Positions 1 to 9,622 of a DNA stretch of 53,227 nt are shown one piece after another. This DNA is from Emticicia agri. GTDB taxonomy: Bacteria > Bacteroidota > Bacteroidia > Cytophagales > Spirosomataceae. Within the stretch, counting starts at the first letter, position 1. Each line of letters opens with the position of its first letter. Where the stretch lies: assembly GCA_945860265.1 (NCBI GenBank), contig CAMAQF010000018.1, positions 1-53,227 on the forward strand, read 5' to 3'. Made by a program: the position numbers and the translations under genes. Under the pieces are notes generated by a model. The model ran no database searches and was not told the origin of the DNA. It saw only the letters and a program-made list of their open reading frames with translations.

Positions 1-219
1 ATCACAAAGAGATAGAATTCGCTCACGTCCATTGACAGAGGCATTAGTAATATCACTTCGGCCTTTTCCTCCTGCACCAATGGCAGCGATGTTAAGTTGG
101 TCGCTTGGAGAAATAAAACCTACTCCGCCGAGTACATTTCTCGGAACAATAAAAAAAGAAGAGGCAATTGCTCCTTTTTTAATAAAATCTCTCCGAGATT
201 CATTTAGATTTTTTTTCAT
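1..219 (-). CDS. Tat-exported Gfo/Idh/MocA-type oxidoreductase, N-terminal part only
   Basis: Seventy-three codons are visible; the gene runs off the left edge. The protein starts MKKNLNESRRDFIKKGAIA, a twin-arginine signal (SRRDFI) followed by a hydrophobic stretch, then DQLNIAAIGAGGKGRSDI, the first beta strand and glycine loop of an NAD(P)-binding Rossmann fold. This order is typical of the large group of exported Bacteroidota sugar oxidoreductases of the Gfo/Idh/MocA family, which are thought to act on sugars or sugar derivatives in the periplasm. The start is the ATG on the minus strand at 219, chosen because it begins the Tat signal. It points the same way as the two carbohydrate esterases to its right, so it may belong to the same polysaccharide-use locus. 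The substrate cannot be told from this fragment. Confidence 0.8.
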   Translation of the reverse strand, partial: MKKNLNESRRDFIKKGAIASSFFIVPRNVLGGVGFISPSDQLNIAAIGAGGKGRSDITNASVNGRERILSLCD

Positions 220-463
220 TTTTTTAAATTTTATTGGATTGAATATTTGAACTTAATTGTTTGTAATATATAGAATGCTACCACATAATTTTTTTAGCTC
301 TTTTTACACTTCGAAACTACTAAAAAGTTTGGGTCTAACTCTTCTAATAAACAAATAAATTTAGATTAATTTTTTGTTCAAAACATCTATTTATCAATAT
401 CAGTGATTTATGGTAATATTTTAAGTTAAAACCATTCGACTTTTCCTCTCTGTAAAAAACTTA

Positions 464-1834
464 TTAATTGCAATCGTCCCAATACCTACATGTCCAAGCA
501 ATCCAAGTACTCCAGTTTGGGCCAGTGCTGTGTCCACCCGCGTGTTGGCGAAATGCGATTTCTCCATCGGTTAAGGCCATTCCAAGTTTAGGAAATTCCA
601 TAGCTCCTAAACCTTTTTTTCGATGTAAAATATACACAGAACTTGCATTAGCTGCTCCCAAAAACATTCCTTTTGCATCCACCCATTGGCCTTCTATTTG
701 TGGTGAACCGGAACTTATAAAAACTGGTCGTGGTGCACATAAAGCGATTAATTCGTGAGCATCAACTGAAAGGTCGTTGGGTGTTTTTTTACTTGTAAAA
801 TTAATAAAATTGCCCGCAAACCAATGATATTCGCCAGAAGATGCGAGGTTTTCGACTTGTTCGCCAAAAACTCTTCGAAGGATTTTTGCACCACCAGCAC
901 CCGATGAACCTATAAAACCTATTGAAAAACGAGGTTCGAAGGCCATCGAAACGAGAGCTGCTTTTCCGTATCTTGAAAGCCCTTCGATTGCCACACGTTT
1001 GACATCAACATCTTTATCTGACTCAAAATAATCAATAGCACGACTGGCACCCCAAGCCCATGCACGTAATGCTCCCCATTCGTCGGGTTTTCGACGTCCA
1101 CCTTTGTTTACCAATCCAATGATTCCTTTTGTAAGACCAGCTCCATTATCTGCTTGAATACTACTTGGCTCGATAATGGCATATCCCCAACCTCTTGAAA
1201 TGAGCTGTTCTTGCCAAGTAGGCTCACCCGATGAACCTAGTCCATTTGGTTTAAATGAGCTGGGATTAAATGGCGATCTAATAAAACCAAATTCCATTAC
1301 TACTGGCACAGCCTTTGGAGCTTTGGCAGGAATTACCAATAATATATTTATCTCAACCTTTATTGCTGGATAGGCTGAGTTATTAACTATCCCTTTTAAT
1401 ATTTTTTGAATAGTAGCTTTATTGCCGATCGAAGTATCTTTTACAGAAATCACCTCCCAATTTACGGCTGGTAGATTTTGTGGCAATCGACCATAAATTT
1501 CATTTTCAAAATCTGTTACTAATTCTGGGCGGCGTTTTTCAGTCCAATCTTTTAGATTCTTCACTTTTTTGCCATTTTTAAAAATCAATGGATCGGGCAA
1601 AGTATATTTATTTACTTTTTCTTCCGAACTATTGGCCGCATTGGCATCATTGGGATTGCCCGAAGGGCCTCTACGAATAATTGAACGATCAATTCCCAAC
1701 TGTTTGACCATGTCATTATAGTCCTCAATGGTGAGTTTATTGATGCTATCACGTTGGGCAGGTGTTAGACCAAATTGAGCAAAACTTGAAATACTGATGC
1801 TGCACAATAAAATAATATGCTTGAGTGCTTTCAT
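464..1834 (-). CDS. glucuronoyl esterase-like hydrolase, CE15 family
   Basis: Secreted 456-residue alpha/beta hydrolase. A signal peptide (about residues 1-19, ending SSFAQ) is followed by a linker and the catalytic domain. The nucleophile sits in GLSRYGK (Ser about 287), which matches the CE15 signature GxSRxGK. DAHELIALCAPRPVF (about 358) and a late HAGGHSTGP (His about 435, the likely catalytic histidine) complete the pattern. CE15 enzymes cut the ester between 4-O-methyl-glucuronic acid of xylan and lignin alcohols; bacterial members vary and some take other uronate esters. Transcription probably comes from the esterase gene immediately upstream, since only a few bases separate them. The neighbouring acetylesterase/deacetylase supports a role in stripping plant hemicellulose or pectin. 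The family is quite sure; the substrate is inferred. Confidence 0.85.
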   Translation of the reverse strand: MKALKHIILLCSISISSFAQFGLTPAQRDSINKLTIEDYNDMVKQLGIDRSIIRRGPSGNPNDANAANSSEEKVNKYTLPDPLIFKNGKKVKNLKDWTEKRRPELVTDFENEIYGRLPQNLPAVNWEVISVKDTSIGNKATIQKILKGIVNNSAYPAIKVEINILLVIPAKAPKAVPVVMEFGFIRSPFNPSSFKPNGLGSSGEPTWQEQLISRGWGYAIIEPSSIQADNGAGLTKGIIGLVNKGGRRKPDEWGALRAWAWGASRAIDYFESDKDVDVKRVAIEGLSRYGKAALVSMAFEPRFSIGFIGSSGAGGAKILRRVFGEQVENLASSGEYHWFAGNFINFTSKKTPNDLSVDAHELIALCAPRPVFISSGSPQIEGQWVDAKGMFLGAANASSVYILHRKKGLGAMEFPKLGMALTDGEIAFRQHAGGHSTGPNWSTWIAWTCRYWDDCN

Positions 1835-1837
1835 AGT

Positions 1838-4519
1838 TTAAGGTTGGGTTTTTGTCTTGATGGCCTTGATATGTTCGGCCACATTAAGCATAGTATCGAT
1901 ATAAATTTCTTTTTCATTTTCTTTAAGATAATGCAACAATTTGCTGTGTTCTTCTTTCGCTACATTTAGTCCATGTTCACCTCCTACACCATGAAACAAA
2001 AAAACAAGTAATTTACCTGAACTTTGGGCTTGTTTAACCAATGCTATCATCTGTTCGGCAGTAGTTCCCTCCATGCTATAACAATCAATATCGAGTAAGG
2101 CCTGCTCTTCTAAATTGTGCATTTCTGACCTAACAGCTCTTGCCGCAATAAAATCATTAGCAAGGCTTTGCATAAATTCGCCTTCAATCACTTTTTTGTG
2201 TCCACAGGTATAAGCAAAAGTGCGTTTGTCTTTACCATCTATTGATTTTAGGTAAGCATTACACATTCTGACCTCATCTTGTATTCGTTTCAAGCTATAT
2301 TTACTTAAATCATACTCAGGCCTGACCCAACTCATTCCTGGAAGAGTGGCATCGCATGGATGATAAAGGGTATGATTTCCTAACTCGTGACCACTTATAG
2401 CAGCTTTTCGCCAATGAATGACACGTTTTGCACCCGCGTCTGATGATGCAGTCAAATAGAATGTTCCTTTCAAACTCAACGAATCTAATGCTGGAATAAC
2501 GTTATCAAGATGAACATTTAGTGCATCATCGTAAGTCAAAACAACGGCACACTTTTTTCCTTTCCATACTTTGGTTTCATCAAGCTTTTCGACGTCAGTT
2601 CTGAATGGCGATGCAGGAAGAGTAGCCGAATTATAAAAATTTATGTCTTCAGGATTATCTTGCCACGCATATCGCACATATTTTGGTGATTTGACGGTTT
2701 CATGCCATAATTCGATTTTGTCTTTTCCAATGATTTTGGACTTCGCCCAAACGAATTTTTTATCGTAATCCGCAATCGCAAACCAACGTAAATCTTCACT
2801 ATCTTTTGAAACAATTCCCTCGGCTACATTATCGAAACTCAGTGTTATTTTATCGTTTTCGATACTTTGAGATTTGAGTATTGGTCCGGCATAAACGAGA
2901 GATTTTTCGTTGTAAGCTAAATTTCTGGCCGAAAGTGCAAGACGTTTGCCAATATCTTTTTTATTAAGTGGGTGAATGTCATTCCATTCTCCCAAATCTA
3001 TTGTAACCGTTACAGCAGTGTTTGGTAATTTTAGTGCATGATTTTGCCCTTCTCTGAGTCGAGCGATATTGCTTTCGGTGGGAATATAATTTACTTCTTG
3101 AAAATTCGCCAACTGCACCACAAAAAATGGTAAGTTAGTTTCCTGCCAAAGGTTTCGCCAGTCGTTAATCAAAGCAGGCATAAATGCATCATAAGCTTCG
3201 GGATTGCCAACATTGCTTTCGCCTTGATACCATACAAAACCTTTGACTTTCATTGGCAAAACTGGAGCAATCATAGCATTATATAGAGCAGTTGGTTGAT
3301 TTTGAAAAACAATTCCACCATTACCCGCTGTACTTGGGTTCGTTGGTTGAAACACCTCTCCTACTTTATATTGCCAAGTACCTTTTAGGTCTATTTGTTG
3401 GCTATTATTTGTCATAAAATACGGTTTATCAGGCACGAATCCACCCTTGCCTGCAGTATTTGTCACTCTGATAACAAAGGTATTTTTACCTGATTTTAGT
3501 AAATCAGCAGGAATTTCGTATCGGCGTGGAGGATATTGATAGGTAACATTCCCGATTTTTTTTCCATTTACATACATTTCGTCGGCATCAATAATTCGCC
3601 CCAAATAAAGTTTGATTGCATTCCCAAGCCAACTTTGCGGAACATCAAATTCTCGCCTGAACCATACTACGCCGTTTAAGTCTTTCAAACCTTGGTCTTC
3701 CCAAAAACCTGGAATATTTATATTTCTCCAGCCTTTGGGCTGATAATCAACACTTTCCCAATGTTCAATCATTCCTAAATCTCGAAGACTTGGTTTGATT
3801 GATGAAACAGCAGGTCGGCGATTCATTGATTTGATATAGACTGAATCTTTGTTTTTAAAAATAGTTTTCTGTATGTCGGCAAAGTTTTTAAAACCGCCTT
3901 CGCTAATCCAAGCTTCAATGGGAGTACCTCCAACTGAGCTATTGATAATACCAATTGGCACTTTGTATTTTTCATAAATTTCACGGGCAAAAAAGTAAGA
4001 AACTGCTCCAAAATTAAGAATATCTTTCGGATTTGCCGTTTTCCATTCACCCTGCGGGAAATCATCTTTAGGAGTATTCAGATCGCTTATTGTCTGCACG
4101 AAGAAATTACGAATATCAGCATAATTAGCCGAAGCAATGTCTTCGGGGTATTTTTCTTTCACTCGTTCCATCGGAATTACCATATTGCTCTGCCCACTAC
4201 AAAGCCATACATCACCGAATGCTATGTTTTTGATGGTAATTTGGTTTTTACCTTTCAATAACATTTCAAAACCACTACCAGCAGGTTGTGCTGGCAACAG
4301 AACCTCCCATTTACCGTTATCATTGGTGGTAGTTTTATAATCTTTTTTATTGAAAATGAGAGATATTTTCTCTTTCGGAGAAGCCCAGCCCCAAATTTTA
4401 ATAGGATGTTCACGCTGCAAAACAATATTATTAGATATAAGTTTTGGTAATCGAATTTGGGCTTTTAAATGAACATTACCAAACAAGAAAAGCCCTATAA
4501 ATACTTTAATAATTTTCAT
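1838..4519 (-). CDS. sialate O-acetylesterase (SASA) fused to CE4 polysaccharide deacetylase
   Basis: An 893-residue secreted two-domain esterase. The start is taken at the ATG at 4519, which begins the signal peptide MKIIKVFIGLFLFGN; the longer frame would need a TTG. The first domain is a SASA/9-O-acetylesterase SGNH-like hydrolase: GQSNM holds the nucleophile (Ser about 111), VWYQGESN lies near 430, and DIHP (Asp 514/His 516) ends the triad. A jelly-roll-like insert occupies about 250-390. The second domain, from about 655, is a NodB/CE4 deacetylase: TYDDA (Asp 664/665), the metal motif HTLYH (His 716/720) and LFHG. Such proteins remove O-acetyl groups from xylan, pectin or sialic acids; CE4 members are metal-dependent and act on acetylated xylan or chitin-like chains. 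The fusion suggests one protein serving two kinds of acetyl or amide linkage. Confidence 0.85.
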   Translation of the reverse strand: MKIIKVFIGLFLFGNVHLKAQIRLPKLISNNIVLQREHPIKIWGWASPKEKISLIFNKKDYKTTTNDNGKWEVLLPAQPAGSGFEMLLKGKNQITIKNIAFGDVWLCSGQSNMVIPMERVKEKYPEDIASANYADIRNFFVQTISDLNTPKDDFPQGEWKTANPKDILNFGAVSYFFAREIYEKYKVPIGIINSSVGGTPIEAWISEGGFKNFADIQKTIFKNKDSVYIKSMNRRPAVSSIKPSLRDLGMIEHWESVDYQPKGWRNINIPGFWEDQGLKDLNGVVWFRREFDVPQSWLGNAIKLYLGRIIDADEMYVNGKKIGNVTYQYPPRRYEIPADLLKSGKNTFVIRVTNTAGKGGFVPDKPYFMTNNSQQIDLKGTWQYKVGEVFQPTNPSTAGNGGIVFQNQPTALYNAMIAPVLPMKVKGFVWYQGESNVGNPEAYDAFMPALINDWRNLWQETNLPFFVVQLANFQEVNYIPTESNIARLREGQNHALKLPNTAVTVTIDLGEWNDIHPLNKKDIGKRLALSARNLAYNEKSLVYAGPILKSQSIENDKITLSFDNVAEGIVSKDSEDLRWFAIADYDKKFVWAKSKIIGKDKIELWHETVKSPKYVRYAWQDNPEDINFYNSATLPASPFRTDVEKLDETKVWKGKKCAVVLTYDDALNVHLDNVIPALDSLSLKGTFYLTASSDAGAKRVIHWRKAAISGHELGNHTLYHPCDATLPGMSWVRPEYDLSKYSLKRIQDEVRMCNAYLKSIDGKDKRTFAYTCGHKKVIEGEFMQSLANDFIAARAVRSEMHNLEEQALLDIDCYSMEGTTAEQMIALVKQAQSSGKLLVFLFHGVGGEHGLNVAKEEHSKLLHYLKENEKEIYIDTMLNVAEHIKAIKTKTQP

Positions 4520-4720
4520 AAAAGGTTGGGTCAAGATATTGCTTTGAACACAAATTTCAAAAGTGATTTTGCTTTTGTAAGGTAGTTTTTTTTCAACTGA
4601 TAAAATCCATTATTTGACTCCAAATTTATATAATTAAAGTCACTTTTTTTATTAAATTTTGATGAAGCTCATGCTAATTATTGCTACCTTTCATTTACAA
4701 TAAGACACAGATATTCTAAA

Positions 4721-4756
4721 ACAACAAAAGCCCCCTTTTTAGGAGGCTTTTGTTGT
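4721..4756 (-). terminator. rho-independent-type terminator hairpin
   Basis: A 12-bp perfect inverted repeat (acaacaaaagcc at 4721-4732 against 4745-4756) with a 12-base loop. Read on the minus strand it lies 20 bases after the stop of the truncated gene remnant at 4776, so it most likely ended that gene. It now separates the remnant from the esterase genes. Confidence 0.7.
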
Positions 4757-4775
4757 TGTCAAGACAATTTCCTTC

Positions 4776-4940
4776 TTACTTCAGTTCAAAAACATAAATC
4801 CCTGAAGTTAGTGGAATTAATACCTTATTGCCTTCAGTTTGGTAAGCTTTTACACTTTTACCCGATTCAGTAATTTGCTTATTAGCAGGCAAATATAATT
4901 TAGCATTTGTTACTTGAATCCTGCAAATAATAACAACTAA
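4776..4940 (-). pseudogene. C-terminal remnant of a secreted protein, cut off by the helicase insertion
   Basis: A minus-strand reading frame of 54 codons with no start codon. Its meaningful part begins IQVTNAKLYLPANKQI and ends SGIYVFELK followed by TAA and the terminator. The sequence reads as the last beta strands of a larger enzyme, such as the C-terminal sandwich of a glycoside hydrolase, though the family cannot be named. The frame meets a stop at 4941-4943, exactly where the plus-strand helicase promoter begins. The missing 5' part is not found on the far side of the helicase island (10.2 kb). It is therefore best read as the stump of a gene deleted or displaced when the island arrived. 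Confidence 0.6.
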
Positions 4941-4945
4941 TCAAT

Positions 4946-4953
4946 TATATTTG
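4946..4953 (+). promoter_or_regulatory. Bacteroidota -7 promoter box for the helicase gene
   Basis: TATATTTG matches the known Bacteroidota sigma-factor consensus TAnnTTTG. It lies 30 bases before the ATG at 4984, so a transcript would begin near 4960. This argues that translation starts at 4984 and not at the TTG at 4951, which lies inside the box. No convincing -33 TTG is seen at the usual distance. Confidence 0.45.
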
Positions 4954-4983
4954 GGAAATAACCTAAATTCCAAAAAAATAATA

Positions 4984-7900
4984 ATGTTAAACCAAATACG
5001 CAAAGAGCTACTAAATCTATCCCTTTCCAATAACTTGCTTAAATTACGTGACTTTAAAGCGAAAGGACTTGATTTAATTGGTATTAAATCTAATCTAATA
5101 TTTAACTATTTAATTGAAGAAGAAAGGATATTAAACTTTGATTTAGAAACGGCTGATGATTATGAAGATATCGTAGTTAAAATTCCATTTACATATAATG
5201 AAAATAAGAAACATGCCAGCATAATAGCTAATTCAAATCACAAGACTGTTCAGAAAAAACTCAAAAACACTTACAAGGAAGCCAAAGAATTTACAGATGA
5301 GCGAGGAATTAATTCTCTTTATTTATCTATTGGTGCTTTAAAGTGGTACGAAGATGAAAAAAGCGAAATCGAACTCTTTGCCCCTCTAATACTTATTCCT
5401 GTTGAGCTATTAAAATCAACAGACCATGGTGAAGATTCTTTTTCATTAAAATTTGCAGAAGGCAATATCGAACCTAATTACACGCTAGAACGCAAATTAA
5501 AACATGAATTTGATATTAATTTTCCAAATTACGACTATTTTGAAAACACTTATGAAAATATACAAGAGTATTTTTCTCATATAAAAAACTCGATATTAAA
5601 GATAAAAAGATGGGAAGTTATTGAAGATAAAATCACATTAAATCTCTTTTCATTTCTAAAAATTATGATGTATCATGATCTAGATGATACAAAATGGAAT
5701 GAAAACAATGTACCATCCAATAATCAATTTATATCAAGATTATTATCAAACAGTGGTGATTTATCATTTCAAGATTATAGTCAATTTGAAGATATTAATG
5801 CAATAGAAGATAATATAAGTTTAGTTAAAGATATAGGAAATGTTTTAGATGCGGACAGTTCGCAAATTGAAGCAATTAATCTAGGATTAAATAAAAAGTG
5901 TTTGGTTATTAAGGGGCCACCAGGAACTGGTAAATCACAAACAATTACCAATTTTATTGCAAGCTGTGTCGAAAAAAATAAAAAAGTATTGTTTGTAGCT
6001 GAAAAATTAGCGGCTTTGAATGTAGTAAAGAATAGATTAGATAAAGTTGGCCTAGAATTGACTTATTTAGAACTACATAGCCACAAAGCAAATAGAAAGG
6101 ATGTATTAGATTCTATAAACGCTTCACTTACCGCCCAAACTAATCGAGGACTGAAAGACAATAACGAAATAGAAAAACTTGAGGTAGAAATAGCCAATTT
6201 AAACAATTATTATGATATAATATTTAGTTCTGTTTCAGGAGTATTGGTGTACGAAATGATAGCTGAACTAGTCGAGCTAAAGATGAATTTCCCTAGTTTG
6301 GAAACAATTTCTGGAATCAAAGATAATTGGTCAAAAGAAGAAATTCATAATTTAGACAAACTAGTCAAACAAGCAACTGAATTCACAAATACCCATGGTC
6401 TAATCAAAAATTTACCATTTTATGGCATTAAAAATCTACAAATAAATTTTGGCATAAAAGAAGAACTTACTGTTTTATTTAAGAAACTTCAAAATTGCAT
6501 AAATCAACTAAACGAGACATATTTAGAGATTAAGTCTGTTTTGGGTTTTTCTGAAAGTCTAAATCTTGAAAAGCTCAAAGACCTGACAACTTGGATATCG
6601 CTTTTAGAAACCTCTCCAGGTGTTGAATTAATCAACATTAAAGAAACTTTAGAATGCAAAACTAAACTCTCTATTTTATTTAAATGTGGCGAAGAACTCA
6701 AAGAAGTAGAAGAAAAGTATGAACATATTATTACTAAAAATGCTCATGTCCAGAATTTCTATTTTGAAAAATCAATATATGAATCAAAAAAAGATTCATT
6801 TTTAAAATTCTTATCAGGTGATTTAAAAAAGGCACGATTAAAGCTTTATTCAGTATTAAAATCTAAGCCAAAAAGTATACAAGAAGAATATGAAATCTTA
6901 GAAATTATTATTCTTAAAAAGGAAATCATAGAACAAATGGAGGCTATGCAAAGTTCGGTCTTACATGCTTTCAAAGCAAAATATGATTTTACAAAAAACT
7001 TTGATTGGCTGGCGGCAAAAGCTGAGTTTCAATTTGTGGAAAAACTATATGATTTTGCCGAAAAATCAATTTTCGATACTCGTAAGGTACTTATATCTGC
7101 GGAAATTGAATTTGAAAAGTTAAAATCCACAGGAATGCTATTAAAAAGCAAAAATTCTGAATTGAACAATTTTAATTCAGAAATAAGTACATTATTGCCG
7201 AATGAGTGTATCACCAAAGAACTACTTAATTTGCCTATTGAACAGGTTATCTTAAAAATCAATGGGATTGTGAATAATTTTGATACCATAAATTTAACTT
7301 TAGAATGGAATATACTTCGCAAAAACTTAATTGATAATGGTGGAAAGGAAGTTTTAACATACATTGAAACTTTAGAAGATAAGGCTACGAATGATTCCTA
7401 CCCAAAATGGCGTAAATCTCTATTAATATGCCAATTAGACAAAACCAACCTAAATGAAATTGTTAATAAAGATATTGCATTAAATGCTGACACGTTCAAA
7501 GAATTGGATTTGTTTTTTATTAATAAATTCAACAGAGAAAAAACTAAATATAAGTACCTTAATAGTATACCTACCTATGCTGCATTAGGTGAGCAAATGA
7601 ACATATTGCGTGCAGAGCTAATAAAGAAGCGTAGGCACATGCCTTTGAGAAAGTTATTGACTAAAGCTGGAAATACCATTTCCACTATTAAGCCAGTATT
7701 TATGATGAGTCCGCTTTCTGTAGCTCAATATTTAACACCAGACGAATTTAATTTTGATTACGTAATTTTTGATGAAGCCAGTCAAATTAAGCCTGTAGAA
7801 GCGTTTGGGGCTTTACTTAGAGGCGAAAGGGCAATAATTGTTGGTGATGACAAACAACTTCCACCTTCATCATTTTTTGATAATGTTTCTGAAAATGATG

Positions 7901-9618
7901 AAACATTTGATGAAGAAAACAATAATACAGTAATAGATGTAGACAGTGTGTTAGATCTTTTTGTAGCGAGAAACGCTATGCACACTATGCTCAATTGGCA
8001 TTACAGAAGCAAACATGAATCTTTAATAGCTATTTCTAATAAACTTTATTATGAATCTAATCTTATTTGCTTACCAAGCCCCAATTTTAGTTCAGGAGAC
8101 AATGGACTAATCTTTGAGCATTGCCCAGAAACAATTTATTCAGGCCAAAAAAATGAAAAAGAAGCTGAATTAATAGTTGAAAGGCTAATTAGCGAGATAA
8201 AAAAAGAACCCGATCCATCAAAATGTTCGATAGGGATTGTAGCCTTTAGTATTAAACAGAAGGATTGTATAGAAAACATTATTCTTATAAAACGTAAGAT
8301 AAATGGTGAACTAGATCGATATTTAAGTGCAGCAGACAAATCCTCCGAGCCTTTTTTTGTTAAAAATCTTGAAAACGTACAAGGAGATGAGCGAGATATC
8401 ATAATCATAAGCATTTGTTATGGAAAAAATGATGAAGGTAAGTTAAACCGTAGGTTTGGCCCTGTAAATAACCCCGGTGGTGAAAAGCGGCTGAATGTAC
8501 TCTTTACACGTGCAAAAGAAAAATGTATCGTTTATTCAAACTTTACAGCGGGCGACATTTCTGTAAATGAAACAGACCCTATTGGGCTAAAAATGCTAAA
8601 GGCCTTCTTAGACTATGCCCAAAATAGGAAATTAACCACAGAGTATGTAGGAGAAAATCGAACAGATTCACTGTTTGAGGCTGGAGTTAAACGGCAATTA
8701 GAGCGAAATGGCTTTGAGGTACATACCCAAATCGGGTCTGCTGGGTATTTTATTGACTTGGCCATTCCGCACCCCAATCAAAAAGGTAGGTATATATTAG
8801 GTATCGAATGTGATGGTGCAGCGTTTCATGGGTCTAAATCTGCAAGAGAGCGTGATAGGCTGAGACAGGACGTTCTGGAAGGCTTGGGTTGGAAAATTCA
8901 CCGAATTTGGAGTACAGATTGGTTTAGGAATCCTCAAAAAGAGGTCGATAAATTGCTTGACATTATAGCTATATTAAACGCCAATAATGCATCACAACCT
9001 AAAACCAACAAACATAAATCGGCTGAAATTGATTTACCAATAATTGAAATTGAGGAAAAGAAAATAGACTCAATTGGCAAACCTTATACTCAAATAAATC
9101 TCAACACATCAAAACTATTTTATGAAATACATGATGTTCCAATAAAAGACCTAGTGGACGTAATTAAAGAGTTGGTTACTGCCGAAGCACCGATACATAG
9201 TGCTAATATAAAGCATGTTATAACTCAAAAACTAGGGATTGGACGAATTGGAGGTCGAATTGAAGACACTTTTAACAATGCTCTAAAAGCTGGTAAAAAA
9301 AATGGTTTCTGGGATATAAAAAGTGATTTCGTTTATCTAAATGATCAAGTTGTCGATTTTTATCGTAAAAGACATTCACTGCCCGAAAAACAGAAACAAA
9401 TTGAGTGGATTTCACCAGAAGAAATACAGTTGGTTTTGACCACTACTTTGGCTCAAGCAGTTACAATAAGTAAAGAAGAGCTTTTTAAATATGTACTTTC
9501 AGAGTTAAATGGAGGTATTAGACTTACTGAAGGAATTTATGGTGTAATAGATAAAGAGTTTAAGAAGCTTTTATCAATAGGTAAAATTAAAATTGAAAAT
9601 GAAATAGTTAAAATGTAA
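4984..9618 (+). CDS. giant SF1 helicase with Vsr/DUF559-like nuclease and DUF3320-like tail (putative defence protein)
   Basis: A 1544-residue COG1112-type helicase. The N-terminus (IRKELLNLSLSNNLLKLRDF) resembles the DUF4011 cap. Walker A GPPGTGKSQT lies near residue 311, and Walker B FDEAS near 927 with GDDKQLPPS just after. The late helicase motifs are VQGDERD (about 1131) and NVLFTRAKEK (about 1170). About 600 charged, coiled-coil-like residues separate the Walker motifs. Next comes a PD-(D/E)XK-like domain: YFIDLAI, then GIECDGAAFH (about 1275) and WKIHRIWSTDW, as in Vsr/DUF559/MTES_1575 endonucleases. The tail (about 1383-1455, with GIGRIGGRIEDTF) is DUF3320-like. Proteins of this build are found in defence islands and are thought to unwind and cut foreign nucleic acid. 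A 4-base gap to the next gene implies a shared transcript. Motifs are certain; the defence role is inferred. Confidence 0.85.
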   Translation: MLNQIRKELLNLSLSNNLLKLRDFKAKGLDLIGIKSNLIFNYLIEEERILNFDLETADDYEDIVVKIPFTYNENKKHASIIANSNHKTVQKKLKNTYKEAKEFTDERGINSLYLSIGALKWYEDEKSEIELFAPLILIPVELLKSTDHGEDSFSLKFAEGNIEPNYTLERKLKHEFDINFPNYDYFENTYENIQEYFSHIKNSILKIKRWEVIEDKITLNLFSFLKIMMYHDLDDTKWNENNVPSNNQFISRLLSNSGDLSFQDYSQFEDINAIEDNISLVKDIGNVLDADSSQIEAINLGLNKKCLVIKGPPGTGKSQTITNFIASCVEKNKKVLFVAEKLAALNVVKNRLDKVGLELTYLELHSHKANRKDVLDSINASLTAQTNRGLKDNNEIEKLEVEIANLNNYYDIIFSSVSGVLVYEMIAELVELKMNFPSLETISGIKDNWSKEEIHNLDKLVKQATEFTNTHGLIKNLPFYGIKNLQINFGIKEELTVLFKKLQNCINQLNETYLEIKSVLGFSESLNLEKLKDLTTWISLLETSPGVELINIKETLECKTKLSILFKCGEELKEVEEKYEHIITKNAHVQNFYFEKSIYESKKDSFLKFLSGDLKKARLKLYSVLKSKPKSIQEEYEILEIIILKKEIIEQMEAMQSSVLHAFKAKYDFTKNFDWLAAKAEFQFVEKLYDFAEKSIFDTRKVLISAEIEFEKLKSTGMLLKSKNSELNNFNSEISTLLPNECITKELLNLPIEQVILKINGIVNNFDTINLTLEWNILRKNLIDNGGKEVLTYIETLEDKATNDSYPKWRKSLLICQLDKTNLNEIVNKDIALNADTFKELDLFFINKFNREKTKYKYLNSIPTYAALGEQMNILRAELIKKRRHMPLRKLLTKAGNTISTIKPVFMMSPLSVAQYLTPDEFNFDYVIFDEASQIKPVEAFGALLRGERAIIVGDDKQLPPSSFFDNVSENDETFDEENNNTVIDVDSVLDLFVARNAMHTMLNWHYRSKHESLIAISNKLYYESNLICLPSPNFSSGDNGLIFEHCPETIYSGQKNEKEAELIVERLISEIKKEPDPSKCSIGIVAFSIKQKDCIENIILIKRKINGELDRYLSAADKSSEPFFVKNLENVQGDERDIIIISICYGKNDEGKLNRRFGPVNNPGGEKRLNVLFTRAKEKCIVYSNFTAGDISVNETDPIGLKMLKAFLDYAQNRKLTTEYVGENRTDSLFEAGVKRQLERNGFEVHTQIGSAGYFIDLAIPHPNQKGRYILGIECDGAAFHGSKSARERDRLRQDVLEGLGWKIHRIWSTDWFRNPQKEVDKLLDIIAILNANNASQPKTNKHKSAEIDLPIIEIEEKKIDSIGKPYTQINLNTSKLFYEIHDVPIKDLVDVIKELVTAEAPIHSANIKHVITQKLGIGRIGGRIEDTFNNALKAGKKNGFWDIKSDFVYLNDQVVDFYRKRHSLPEKQKQIEWISPEEIQLVLTTTLAQAVTISKEELFKYVLSELNGGIRLTEGIYGVIDKEFKKLLSIGKIKIENEIVKM

Positions 9619-9622
9619 AATT

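Noticed and set aside
32..250. Plus-strand frame of 72 codons at the left edge
   Set aside because: It is the complement of the Tat-signal and Rossmann start of the minus-strand Gfo/Idh gene, which has clear family motifs.
4951..4983. Longer helicase start at the TTG at 4951
   Set aside because: The TTG lies within the likely -7 promoter box; the ATG at 4984 begins the conserved N-terminus.
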